Notes: generated by a model from the letters alone, not told the origin. DNA of 17,548 bases from Desulfuromonadaceae bacterium (GCA_016744555.1 JADGED010000027.1:1-17548), one strand, 5' to 3'. Shown: positions 8,751-15,964, counted from the first letter of the stretch. Made by a program: numbers and translations.

Positions 8751-8772
8751 ACTATACTAAAATTAGTATAGT
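8751..8772. promoter_or_regulatory. 22-bp palindrome upstream of fapA, candidate operator
   Basis: Two perfect 10-bp arms, ACTATACTAA and TTAGTATAGT, are separated by 2 bp, about 25 bp ahead of the fapA start. No T-run follows on the minus strand, so it does not look like a terminator. A possible promoter, -35 TTGCAT (8778-8783) and -10 TAGTAT (8754-8759) with an 18-bp gap, would place its -10 inside the palindrome, as expected for a repressor site. The regulator is unknown. Confidence 0.5.
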
Positions 8773-8816
8773 ATTTAATGCAACCAACAGGTGGTACTAC
8801 ACTTGAACAAACATTA

Positions 8817-11357
8817 CTAATCACCCTCTTTTTTTTTGCATTCCCGTTCTAGCACCTTACTTACATCTGCAGCGGACAAAGGGCGACTAAAAAGATATCC
8901 CTGCCCATCATTACAACTATATTTTTCTAAGAATTTTTTTTGTTCATCCGTTTCGATCCCCTCAGCGGTAATCTGCAAATTTAAGCTCTGCCCCATTGCA
9001 ATTACTGCCTTAGTAATTGCCTCCCCATCTGCATTTTCGCCGATATCCCAAACAAAAGTACGATCTATCTTTAACCTATTTATCGGCAATCTACGTAAAT
9101 AATTTAACGATGAATGACCAGTTCCAAAGTCGTCAACCGAAAGTTCTACCCCAAGGTCTCTAATGCGTTGTAAGACAGCAATTGATTGTTCTGGGTGCCG
9201 CATAATAAAACCTTCAGTGATCTCAAGTTCCAAGGAGCTTGCGGGGCAACCAGTTTCATCAAGAACTTTCTTGACGATATTAGGCAAATCTTCCTGCTGA
9301 ATCTGCTTACCTGACAAATTAACGGCAATTCGTTGCAAATTAAAGCCTTGTTTCCGCCACTCCAACAATTGCTCACATGCAGTCCTTAGAACCCATTCTC
9401 CTATAGGTAAAATCAAACCGGTATCTTCACTTAACGTGATGAAATTATCGGGGAAAATCAAACCTAATTCTGGATGTTGCCAGCGAATTAATGCTTCAAG
9501 GGCAACAATATTACCTGCTGGGAGCTCAACTTGTGGTTGGTAATAAACTACCAATTCATTCTTTTTAACTGCCCGACGGAGGTTGCTTTCGAACAGTACC
9601 CGTTCGATAGCTTTTTCGGTAAATTCTGGTTGATATAATTGGCAACAGTTCTTACCACTCTCCTTGGCCTTGTACATAGCAGCGTCGGCGTTTTTAAGCG
9701 TTACCTCAATCCCACTACCACCATCAGGGTATTCAGCAATACCAATACTGCCACTAACATATAATTCATAGCCATCGATATTAAATGGCTTTTGCAAACT
9801 AGCTAAAAGTTGTTCTGCTCGTAATTTGGCATCTTGAGTAGTGTTAATCGTCAGCAGGACAATAACAAATTCATCACCACTTAAATGGGCGACCGTATCG
9901 ACATCACGACTATTCTCTTGCAAGCGCTCAGCAACCTCAATTAAAACCTTATCGCCAGCACTATGACCTAAACTATCATTGATTTTTTTAAAGTTATCCA
10001 AATCAAGAAACATTACTGCGCCGCGAACACCTTCCCTTACCGCATGTTGGATTGAATGTTCAAGACGGGCATTAAGGAGTAATCGATTTGGCAATCCGGT
10101 TAGGGGATGATGATGGGCTTGATGCTCTAACTGTTCGGCAACTTGTTTAATTGCCGAGATATCAGAAAATACAGCGACAAAGCTAGTTATTTTACCGCTA
10201 TTATCTTCAATGGAACTAATAGTTAATAATTCTGGATAAATTTCTCCGGTTTTATTTCGGTTCCAAATTTCCCCACGCCACTGGCCAGTATCCTCCAACT
10301 GTTGCCACATTTCACGGTAAAAAGCTTCATCATGTCGATCAGACTTCAGTAACCGTGGATTCTCGCCCAGGACTTCGGCTTTTGAATACCCAGTTATGTC
10401 GCTAAATGCTCTATTTACAGTGAGTATTATCCCCTCTTTGTCAGTGACAATTATACCTTCGAGGGTATTTTCAAAAACTTTTGCCGACAACTGTAACTGT
10501 TTGTCTTTTTCGTGTTTTTCGGTAATATCGCTGCACCTTGAAACCAAACCAACCGCTTGCTTAGTTGCATCAATGTATGGAGTCAAGGAAACACTAAGCA
10601 ACCGTTTACCTTTGCTATCAAAATCTACCCAAACTTGAAAGCTATGACTTACCCCAGTTAAACAGCGATCTAAATGTTTCTGAATATGACATTCGTAGTG
10701 CTCAATCCCAATGACATCCACAACATTACGATTAATAATATCCTCTACTTTAACACCAAAATATTCAGCATAAGTCTCGTTTACGGCAAGGTAATTATGG
10801 TCTTTATCGTAAAATGCAATTAAATCTTTTGACGTAGATACAATTTGTTCGTAGCGTTGGAGCGCCTGCTGCGCCTGACGCTTTTCTGTAGCGTCTACCA
10901 TATAGTGAATGGAGTAGAGGAAGTTTTTTTTCTCGTCATATATTGCGAATGATTGTGACCGGTAGATTCTTTCACCGACACTGATATCCTGCTCTATATG
11001 GTGGTTTTCTTCACCGCAAGAATGGGTAGCATCTAAACAACCTGGAATTGCTCCTGCCTGCTTCGGAAACACATCCCAGTAAAACTTACCAAACACCTCA
11101 CCATTACCCGAACCTGCTAGCTCAAGGTAAGTCCGATTAGCTCTGAGTATTCGACCTTTTTTATTGTGGAGAAAAACAGGGGAGTCTACTGCATCAAAAG
11201 CGTCTGACCAGAGTTTTTCCGATATTTCCAGTTCTCTAGTCCTGATTTCAACTTCATCTTCCAATGATTGGCGAAGAGATAGGTTTTCATCCCTGCATTT
11301 CTGCAAGTCTTGCTTGGTCTGCGCCAACTCAAATAAAACCTGCTTTAGCTTATCCAT
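8817..11357 (-). CDS. PAS-PAS-PAS-GGDEF-EAL cyclic-di-GMP signalling protein
   Basis: An 846-residue soluble sensor without clear membrane segments. An N-terminal coiled coil (about 1-50) leads to three PAS domains at about 50-155, 170-280 and 290-400. A GGDEF domain (about 415-580) has SGDEF at 493-497 and an RxxD inhibitory site, RDVD, at 484-487 with the correct five-residue gap. An EAL domain (about 600-840) has EAL at 621-623, an NLSGKQ asparagine at 680, ELEITE at about 710-715, DDFGTGHSS at 742-750 and EGIET near the end. The phosphodiesterase residues look intact. SGDEF occurs in some active cyclases, so a dual or switching enzyme is possible. The gene ends in tandem stops (TAG TAA). 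The ATG at 11357 has no recognisable Shine-Dalgarno sequence, so the start is less certain than the rest. Confidence 0.93.
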   Translation of the reverse strand: MDKLKQVLFELAQTKQDLQKCRDENLSLRQSLEDEVEIRTRELEISEKLWSDAFDAVDSPVFLHNKKGRILRANRTYLELAGSGNGEVFGKFYWDVFPKQAGAIPGCLDATHSCGEENHHIEQDISVGERIYRSQSFAIYDEKKNFLYSIHYMVDATEKRQAQQALQRYEQIVSTSKDLIAFYDKDHNYLAVNETYAEYFGVKVEDIINRNVVDVIGIEHYECHIQKHLDRCLTGVSHSFQVWVDFDSKGKRLLSVSLTPYIDATKQAVGLVSRCSDITEKHEKDKQLQLSAKVFENTLEGIIVTDKEGIILTVNRAFSDITGYSKAEVLGENPRLLKSDRHDEAFYREMWQQLEDTGQWRGEIWNRNKTGEIYPELLTISSIEDNSGKITSFVAVFSDISAIKQVAEQLEHQAHHHPLTGLPNRLLLNARLEHSIQHAVREGVRGAVMFLDLDNFKKINDSLGHSAGDKVLIEVAERLQENSRDVDTVAHLSGDEFVIVLLTINTTQDAKLRAEQLLASLQKPFNIDGYELYVSGSIGIAEYPDGGSGIEVTLKNADAAMYKAKESGKNCCQLYQPEFTEKAIERVLFESNLRRAVKKNELVVYYQPQVELPAGNIVALEALIRWQHPELGLIFPDNFITLSEDTGLILPIGEWVLRTACEQLLEWRKQGFNLQRIAVNLSGKQIQQEDLPNIVKKVLDETGCPASSLELEITEGFIMRHPEQSIAVLQRIRDLGVELSVDDFGTGHSSLNYLRRLPINRLKIDRTFVWDIGENADGEAITKAVIAMGQSLNLQITAEGIETDEQKKFLEKYSCNDGQGYLFSRPLSAADVSKVLERECKKKEGD

Positions 11358-11430
11358 AGGAGAGACACTTAATTCTATTTTGCTATATTTAAGAAACGTT
11401 AAACGACCGCTTCCAGAAGACTATCTCCTC

Positions 11431-11460
11431 AGTAGATCACAACGGCAACATTAGTGTCAA
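11431..11460 (-). promoter_or_regulatory. Candidate promoter of the PAS-GGDEF-EAL gene
   Basis: On the minus strand, a perfect -35 TTGACA (11455-11460) and a -10 TCTACT (11431-11436, four of six consensus bases) are 18 bp apart. They lie in the 137-bp gap after the DtxR-FeoA gene and would give a leader of about 65 nt. Confidence 0.4.
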
Positions 11461-11494
11461 ACAATAAGAAAAGCGCAACAATGCTCTAGAGAGA

Positions 11495-12148
11495 TTAAAG
11501 CGGTCGCCGAATATGGATCTCTCGTGCCAAGGTATCATCTACAGCAAATTGAGAATGGCCAACTTTAAAGATATAGCTAGGAAACTTTTGCACTAATACC
11601 AATTGGCTCCCTGGCAAAACTCCCATACTCATCAATTTTTGCATTTTTTTATCATCACTGGCTGCTAAATAGGCAATCTCACCTGATTCGCCTGACTTCA
11701 GCTCGGTTAAGGCTACTATTCCGGGCTCGCCCTTCTGTTGTGCAGAAATACAGCACTCACCCGGTGGGATTGGGTTTCCATGTGGACAAGTGGTCGGATG
11801 ATTAAGCAAAGTACAAAGCTTTGTATCTACCCCCTGACGGAGTAAATGTTCAAATGCACAAGCTTGATCATTCCCTTCGTCGCCAGCCATCCCAAGAATG
11901 TCCATGGTCAAACGTTCAGCTAGGCGATGTCTACGTACTGTCATTTGCGCTTCCATCCGTCCCTCTTTGCGCAAGTACACGCGGTCTCCACGTACTTCGA
12001 CATATGCCAACTGAACTAGCTCCTGTAATTCGGCAGAATCAGGAGTAACTTTTAAAGATGTCAGTAAGCAACCAACATTATCGCCTTCTACCGTCATTAC
12101 CCACAGTGATTCGAGAATTTCTTCCGCTAGTTCCGAGAGTCTATCCAT
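11495..12148 (-). CDS. DtxR-family metal-dependent regulator fused to a FeoA domain
   Basis: A 217-residue protein. Residues ~1-65 align with a DtxR winged helix, but the helix-turn-helix region is shorter than in DtxR and poorly conserved. Residues ~66-130 form the metal-binding and dimerisation part: RRHRLAERL (H74, E78), QACAFEH (C97, E100, H101) and HPTTCPHGNPIP. By my alignment, DtxR M10 is E10 here and DtxR H98 is N93, so the ligand set is changed. Residues ~145-217 form an SH3-like FeoA domain (LMSMGVLPGSQLVLVQKF). A fused FeoA domain can act as a regulatory ligand-binding module, or as the FeoA partner of FeoB, since no separate feoA is seen. AGGA lies 8 nt before the start. It is the last gene of the fur-feoB operon. 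Whether it represses the operon is inferred. Confidence 0.87.
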   Translation of the reverse strand: MDRLSELAEEILESLWVMTVEGDNVGCLLTSLKVTPDSAELQELVQLAYVEVRGDRVYLRKEGRMEAQMTVRRHRLAERLTMDILGMAGDEGNDQACAFEHLLRQGVDTKLCTLLNHPTTCPHGNPIPPGECCISAQQKGEPGIVALTELKSGESGEIAYLAASDDKKMQKLMSMGVLPGSQLVLVQKFPSYIFKVGHSQFAVDDTLAREIHIRRPL

Positions 12149-12196
12149 TAGTTTTATCCTTTTATAATTAAATCCAAAAACTATTACAAATGAGCG

Positions 12197-12382
12197 CTAA
12201 CCCTTATTTTTTTTCGACAAGAAGCGGCTCAGCAGCTTACCCGGTGCTGGATTAGCGTAACCACAATGGGGACAATGAATTTTGCGACACCCACCCAAGC
12301 AACCACCACAAGATTTTTCCCCTTCTACTGGTCCAGGAGTGGCTGTAATATCAATCTCACGACCACAAAATCCACAATTCAT
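12197..12382 (-). CDS. 61-residue Cys-rich protein encoded with FeoB
   Basis: A small protein, MNCGFCGREI at the start, with seven cysteines: C3-x2-C6, C25-x2-C28-x3-C32 and C37-x2-C40, plus H36 and H39. It has a basic C-terminal tail (LLSRFLSKKNKG) and no membrane segment. The pattern suggests zinc ribbons or an iron or iron-sulfur binding site. Its ATG overlaps the feoB stop (ATGA, 12379-12382), so translation is probably coupled. The same frame stays open upstream to 12520, but that part lies inside feoB coding sequence and is read differently there. It is followed after 48 bp by the DtxR-FeoA gene. The context argues for a role in FeoB assembly, ferrous iron delivery or iron sensing. It does not resemble the winged-helix FeoC. 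Confidence 0.78.
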   Translation of the reverse strand: MNCGFCGREIDITATPGPVEGEKSCGGCLGGCRKIHCPHCGYANPAPGKLLSRFLSKKNKG

Positions 12383-14337
12383 GCCAGCAGTCCTGTTACA
12401 ATAAGCACCTTGTTTAAAAACCAACCGGAAGAAAATGCCATGACAGTTACAAACACAAAAATAAATAGTGCGGTTTTGATTCCTCGCTCTTTTATCATAA
12501 CTAAAAACTGCGCAACACACGGCACAAATAGGGTTAAAGTAACAGCTGCTACCGTTAATTGGGTAAGGTTTAGCAACCCAGAGGTCTGGAGGTCATACAA
12601 TCCTGCAGCACCAAAATCACGGCGAAAAAACCCAAATACAAATGCGGTAGTAACTTCAACCGGCAAACCGATAAGCTTAACCACTGGAGCGAAAATGTTA
12701 ATCACATTTTCCAATGTGCCTGTCATCTTCCCCGCCCAAAGGACCACCGAGGCAAACAAAAATAGGGGTAAAATTTCGACAAAATAACTTTGCATTCGGG
12801 TCAAAGTTTTAACGGCGACATTACGCAATTGCGGACATCGTAAGGGGGGGATTTCCATATAAAACACGGGACTAGCCCCGGGCAAAACGCGCCCAGCAAG
12901 AAAACCAATCAACAAAAAAATCAATAACAAAAACACAGTCCAAACCATTAACGCCCGTGGTTCGACCGACAATAAACCAAGGATCACTCCCAACTGGGCA
13001 CTACATGGAATCGCCAATGCTAATAACATCGTCGCGATAACCCGCTCGCGCTTTGTTTCAAGGGTACGAGTAACAAGTGTCGCCATGGTATCACAACCAA
13101 AACCCAACACCATGGGGATAACGGCTCGACCAGAAAGGCCAATACGTTTAAACAATCGATCTACCAATAGCGCCAGGCGGGGAAAATAACCGGTATCTTC
13201 CAACACAGAGAAAATTAGAAAAAAAGTACCGACAATTGGCAATACTAGTGCCACGGCATAACGTATTCCAAGGGTCCAAACGCCATACTCACCAACAAGC
13301 AGCTCAAATAACCAGTTCGCAGTTATATGCTGTTCGGCAAAACCAACAATAGGTGGACTTATATAATTTTCAAACAAATGGCCTTCAAAAAAGTCGACCA
13401 TTGTTCCGGCACCAAATCCTCCAACAAACTTAAACAGACCAAAATAAACCACAAAAAGTAAAATAGGTGTTCCGGTCACTGGGTTCATCATCCAACGCGA
13501 AAGCTTTTCAGCAAACGGCTCGGAGTCTTCGATAGTTTGCGTCACTACTCCAGTCAACATTTGCTTACATACTTTGCGCCGCTCTAAACTGATTTGCAAA
13601 TTTAGATCTGCACGCCGCCGAAAAGAGATTTCTCGTACTACTTCGAGTATCTGTGTATAATTTTCAGCAGTTTCACACTCTGCCACTAATTGAATAATGT
13701 CGTCATCCTTCTGCATTAGCAAAATAGATATAGCTCGGCGACTTAAGCGATAATCCCCTTGTAGCAGGCGAATAAGCTTATCGATATCATTCTCTAAATC
13801 AACGGCATAAATAAATGGCGTATATGGCACCATAGCGTAATCGACTATTGCTTGACGAATTTGATCAAGACCAATTTTTCGCCGCATTATGGCGCCAATA
13901 ACCGGAATTCCAAGATGTTGTTGTAACAACTCCAATTCAAGCTGCATTCCCAGGCGCTTAGCTTCATCCAAGATATTTACCACGAGAATCACTGGTAACC
14001 CCGCCTCAATCAACTGCAAGGTCATAGGTAGCATTCTGTCAATATTACGTGCATCAACAACATGAATAACTGCGTGAGGATCTTCATTAAGGAGAATTCT
14101 ACGGGCGACAGCCTCTTCTTCGGTGATTGGCATCATCGAATACATACCGGGAGTATCAAGAATTTCGTAGCGCTGATCAGCAATAGAGCAGTGACCACGC
14201 GAAACTTCGACTGAGGTACCTGGATAATTTGACACAGTAGTATAAGCACCGGTAAGAGCATTAAAAACAACACTTTTACCGACATTTGGATTTCCAACCA
14301 AGACAACTTTGGGGGAAGATTTTTCCGGCTCGGACAT
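12379..14337 (-). CDS. feoB: Ferrous iron transport protein B
   Basis: Inner-membrane Fe(II) importer with a cytosolic G domain. It has 652 residues, shorter than the 773 of E. coli. The G domain shows GNPNVGKS (15-22), PGTSVE (39-44), DTPGMYS (61-67) and NILD (121-124). The usual SA(R/K) G5 loop is not evident: AIMRRKIG occupies that place. The membrane domain follows from about 288, with the two Gate repeats. The conserved cysteines are C415 in LGFGCDTMAT, C445 in AIPCSAQLG and C607 in FVPCVAQ. The first motif has Asp where E. coli has Asn (GCN), a variant I associate with delta-group FeoB. The start at 14337 has only a weak GAAAG upstream, 66 bp after fur. Confidence 0.96.
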   Translation of the reverse strand: MSEPEKSSPKVVLVGNPNVGKSVVFNALTGAYTTVSNYPGTSVEVSRGHCSIADQRYEILDTPGMYSMMPITEEEAVARRILLNEDPHAVIHVVDARNIDRMLPMTLQLIEAGLPVILVVNILDEAKRLGMQLELELLQQHLGIPVIGAIMRRKIGLDQIRQAIVDYAMVPYTPFIYAVDLENDIDKLIRLLQGDYRLSRRAISILLMQKDDDIIQLVAECETAENYTQILEVVREISFRRRADLNLQISLERRKVCKQMLTGVVTQTIEDSEPFAEKLSRWMMNPVTGTPILLFVVYFGLFKFVGGFGAGTMVDFFEGHLFENYISPPIVGFAEQHITANWLFELLVGEYGVWTLGIRYAVALVLPIVGTFFLIFSVLEDTGYFPRLALLVDRLFKRIGLSGRAVIPMVLGFGCDTMATLVTRTLETKRERVIATMLLALAIPCSAQLGVILGLLSVEPRALMVWTVFLLLIFLLIGFLAGRVLPGASPVFYMEIPPLRCPQLRNVAVKTLTRMQSYFVEILPLFLFASVVLWAGKMTGTLENVINIFAPVVKLIGLPVEVTTAFVFGFFRRDFGAAGLYDLQTSGLLNLTQLTVAAVTLTLFVPCVAQFLVMIKERGIKTALFIFVFVTVMAFSSGWFLNKVLIVTGLLA

Positions 14338-14368
14338 AAAACGTAAGCTTTCTAAATTATTAATGCGT

Positions 14369-14385
14369 TGAACGATAATTTTTCA
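14369..14385. promoter_or_regulatory. Weak dyad between fur and feoB, possible second iron-regulator site
   Basis: A 17-bp imperfect palindrome of the form TGAAnnATnATnnTTCA contains one perfect Fur hexamer, GATAAT. It lies in the 66-bp gap before feoB. The match to the full Fur box is partial, and no clear promoter accompanies it. Confidence 0.25.
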
Positions 14386-14403
14386 GTAAGACTTCAAGTA
14401 ACG

Positions 14404-14844
14404 TTAGTTGCTAGCTATGGCTGTACAATTTGCACATATCCCATACAATTCATGCCGATGACGATTAATTTTAAATCCATACTTAGCAGCAACCAGTTCT
14501 TGCAACTCTTCTATCTTAGGTTCTGTAAATTCGATAATAGAACCACAAGATGTACACACTAGATGATCGTGATGCTGATCTCCCCTTAATGGCTCAAATC
14601 GCGTCTGCCCATCGCCGAAATCGAGTTCGGTTGCAATACCGCATTCAGCAAATAATTTTAATGCACGATGGACTGTGGCATAGCCTATCTTAGGATTGTT
14701 TTTACGTATCTTTAGATATAATTCTTCGGTGGAATAGTGGGAAGTCGAGCCCAAAAACGTTTTCAAGATAAGTGCCCGCTGGCTTGTACTTTTCAAACCT
14801 TTGCGCTTAGCACACTCGTTAAAAATTGCAATTTCTTCTCTCAC
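14404..14844 (-). CDS. fur: Fur-family ferric uptake regulator
   Basis: A 146-residue metal-dependent DNA-binding protein, normal Fur length. The N-terminal winged helix (about 1-85) includes TSQRALILKTFL and the recognition region YATVHRALKLF. The family signature HHDHLVCTSC (91-100) supplies the histidines of the sensing site and the first Cys pair (C97, C100). The second pair is C137 and C140 near the C-terminus, so a structural zinc site is complete. Translation starts at GTG 14844, with GGGAG 5 nt upstream. A Fur-box-like site at 14865-14879 suggests autoregulation. A Fur rather than Zur or PerR identity is favoured by feoB lying directly downstream, but sequence alone does not prove it. 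Confidence 0.9.
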   Translation of the reverse strand: MREEIAIFNECAKRKGLKSTSQRALILKTFLGSTSHYSTEELYLKIRKNNPKIGYATVHRALKLFAECGIATELDFGDGQTRFEPLRGDQHHDHLVCTSCGSIIEFTEPKIEELQELVAAKYGFKINRHRHELYGICANCTAIASN

Positions 14845-14864
14845 ACCAGCTCCCTAGTTAAAAA

Positions 14865-14879
14865 TGAAAATGATATTCA
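14865..14879. promoter_or_regulatory. Fur-box-like site in the fur promoter
   Basis: A 7-1-7 dyad, TGAAAAT-G-ATATTCA on the plus strand, has arms matching at six of seven positions. It resembles the Fur core TGATAAT-N-ATTATCA and ends 20 bp ahead of the fur GTG, where a bound repressor would block transcription of the fur-feoB operon. A tentative -35/-10 pair, TTGCAT and TTTCAT, would straddle it. Confidence 0.55.
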
Positions 14880-14957
14880 GAAAGTAATGCAAACGGGAGC
14901 GAAGATCAAGAAAAAAGGTAAATTTATAAATAGCGGAATGGAAAATCAGATGGTGAG

Positions 14958-15012
14958 TCAGGCTCTGTCGTTAGCCATAATACCAATAGTTAAAGATAAC
15001 GACTGAGCCTGA
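14958..15012. repeat. 16-bp inverted repeat upstream of fur
   Basis: The arms at 14958-14973 (TCAGGCTCTGTCGTTA) and 14997-15012 pair at 15 of 16 positions around a 23-nt loop. The structure lies between the end of tlpA and the fur promoter. No clean T-run follows on either strand, so a Rho-independent terminator is not assured. It could also be a small repeat element or an RNA structure. Confidence 0.65.
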
Positions 15013-15043
15013 AGTAAATTTTAGAAAATTTTCAACAAAACCA

Positions 15044-15059
15044 AAGGTTCTTTAACCTT
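15044..15059 (-). terminator. Short hairpin at the tlpA stop, possible weak terminator
   Basis: AAGGTT and AACCTT arms with a 4-nt loop overlap the tlpA stop codon. On the minus strand the hairpin is followed by TTGGTTTTG, a poor T-tract. It may work together with the larger inverted repeat at 14958-15012. Confidence 0.3.
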
Positions 15060-15585
15060 CAAGTAAAAATTTAATCTTTTCAAATGTTGGACCCGACAGC
15101 CAATCACGTCCACCAATAATTTTTTCAACTACATTACCATTACGATCAATCAAAAAACTTTCGGGAAAACGGAAAACACCATACTGCTGTGCAGCAACAT
15201 TTTTATCATCTAACAAAATCGGAAACGTATATGGATTCTGCTGCAAAAACTTGCTGACTTTCTGACGGCCATCAACTTCAATATTTACCGCTAAAATCAC
15301 GAAACCTTTATCGCGAAAATTGTTGTAGAGACGCTCCATTGATGGCATCTCTTCACGGCACGGCGGACAAAAAGTTCCCCAAAAGTTTAGAAGAACTACC
15401 TTGCCCTTAAACTGCGACAAACTAACCTGCTTGCCAGACATGTCAGTTAAAGTGAAATCGGCGGCTACTTGCCCAGGCAAACTACCATTTGGAACCTTTG
15501 ACCCAGCCTCAGTATTATCACAACCGGCAAGCATAACAAAAAAAAGTAGCAATAAAACCACTAACGATGTACGTAAATTTTCCAT
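15052..15585 (-). CDS. TlpA/ResA-like thioredoxin-fold lipoprotein
   Basis: A membrane-tethered extracytoplasmic thiol-disulfide oxidoreductase, as in cytochrome c maturation or periplasmic redox repair. It has 177 residues. The signal peptide ends in the lipobox L19-A20-G21-C22. The thioredoxin domain spans about 38-177 with the active-site motif WGTFCPPC (C73, C76), in the style of the ResA/TlpA group. The cis-proline is probably P141 in FRFPESFLID, where most relatives have a Thr-Pro pair. GAGG lies 7 nt before the start. No cytochrome maturation genes are visible in the window, so the specific substrate is unknown. A possible promoter at 15965-15993 would give it a leader of about 370 nt. 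Confidence 0.9.
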   Translation of the reverse strand: MENLRTSLVVLLLLFFVMLAGCDNTEAGSKVPNGSLPGQVAADFTLTDMSGKQVSLSQFKGKVVLLNFWGTFCPPCREEMPSMERLYNNFRDKGFVILAVNIEVDGRQKVSKFLQQNPYTFPILLDDKNVAAQQYGVFRFPESFLIDRNGNVVEKIIGGRDWLSGPTFEKIKFLLEG

Positions 15586-15749
15586 ATTTTATCCTCTTTT
15601 GCTTAACTCCATTTTCATGGAAGTTTTAAACGATAACCAACATTACCTCGAACTACAGTAAACATTAAAAGCTGTTGCCTTAAACGATATTCTATAGTGC
15701 ACCTACCTTCTAACATAAAAGCAACACTTACATTGTCTTCCTGCAATAC

Positions 15750-15825
15750 TTGATCACCACCCAATAATATTCTCTTAGACAGCAGACCCCCAGCAATAAG
15801 TAGCTCCCCCACGGGTGCAGATCAA
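15750..15825 (-). repeat. Inverted repeat in the tlpA upstream region
   Basis: The 13-nt arms at 15750-15762 (TTGATCACCACCC) and 15813-15825 (GGGTGCAGATCAA) pair at 11 of 13 positions, with a central 2x2 mismatch and a 50-nt loop. A second pair lies downstream on the minus strand, 15673-15681 with 15718-15726. Its one mismatch becomes a G-U pair only in a minus-strand RNA. Confidence 0.5.
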
Positions 15826-15863
15826 AACCTAAAAAACAGCAAACATAAGTCAACTCATATCAT

Positions 15864-15914
15864 GCGGGCAATGCCGTTAACAACACCACCTTATTTATTT
15901 GTTGCTTGCCACGC
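15864..15914. repeat. Inverted repeat, candidate hairpin
   Basis: GCGGGCAA (15864-15871) pairs with TTGCC-A-CGC (15906-15914) with a single bulge, and CAAC (15881-15884) pairs with GTTG (15901-15904) closer to the loop. It lies just downstream of the candidate minus-strand promoter and could be part of a leader or small RNA. Confidence 0.45.
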
Positions 15915-15964
15915 AAAACAGAAACTCCGAGCTATCTCACGTTTATCCACCCCAACTTTTTTAC

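Noticed and set aside
12383..12520. Upstream extension of the Cys-rich gene (longer frame beginning MCCAVFSYDK)
   Set aside because: It lies wholly inside feoB coding sequence in another frame. The internal ATG overlapping the feoB stop is the classic coupled start, and all clustered Cys motifs lie after it.
12266..12787. 173-codon plus-strand frame opposite feoB
   Set aside because: It is an antisense shadow of the FeoB membrane domain and the Cys-rich gene, with low-complexity composition and no ribosome site.
14737..15006. 89-codon plus-strand frame across the fur 5' end and upstream region
   Set aside because: It overlaps fur on the opposite strand, crosses the Fur-like box and one arm of the inverted repeat, and has no recognisable product.
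15615..15812. 65-codon GTG-initiated frame on the minus strand just upstream of tlpA
   Set aside because: It has no ribosome binding site and no recognisable motif, and it coincides with several inverted repeats. It is better treated as non-coding.
15850..15960. Possible c-di-GMP/cGAMP (GEMM) riboswitch, because the plus strand has an ACGCAAA-like stretch near 15911
   Set aside because: The surrounding consensus (GGGACGCAAAGCC with its partner stem and GNRA loop) is absent.
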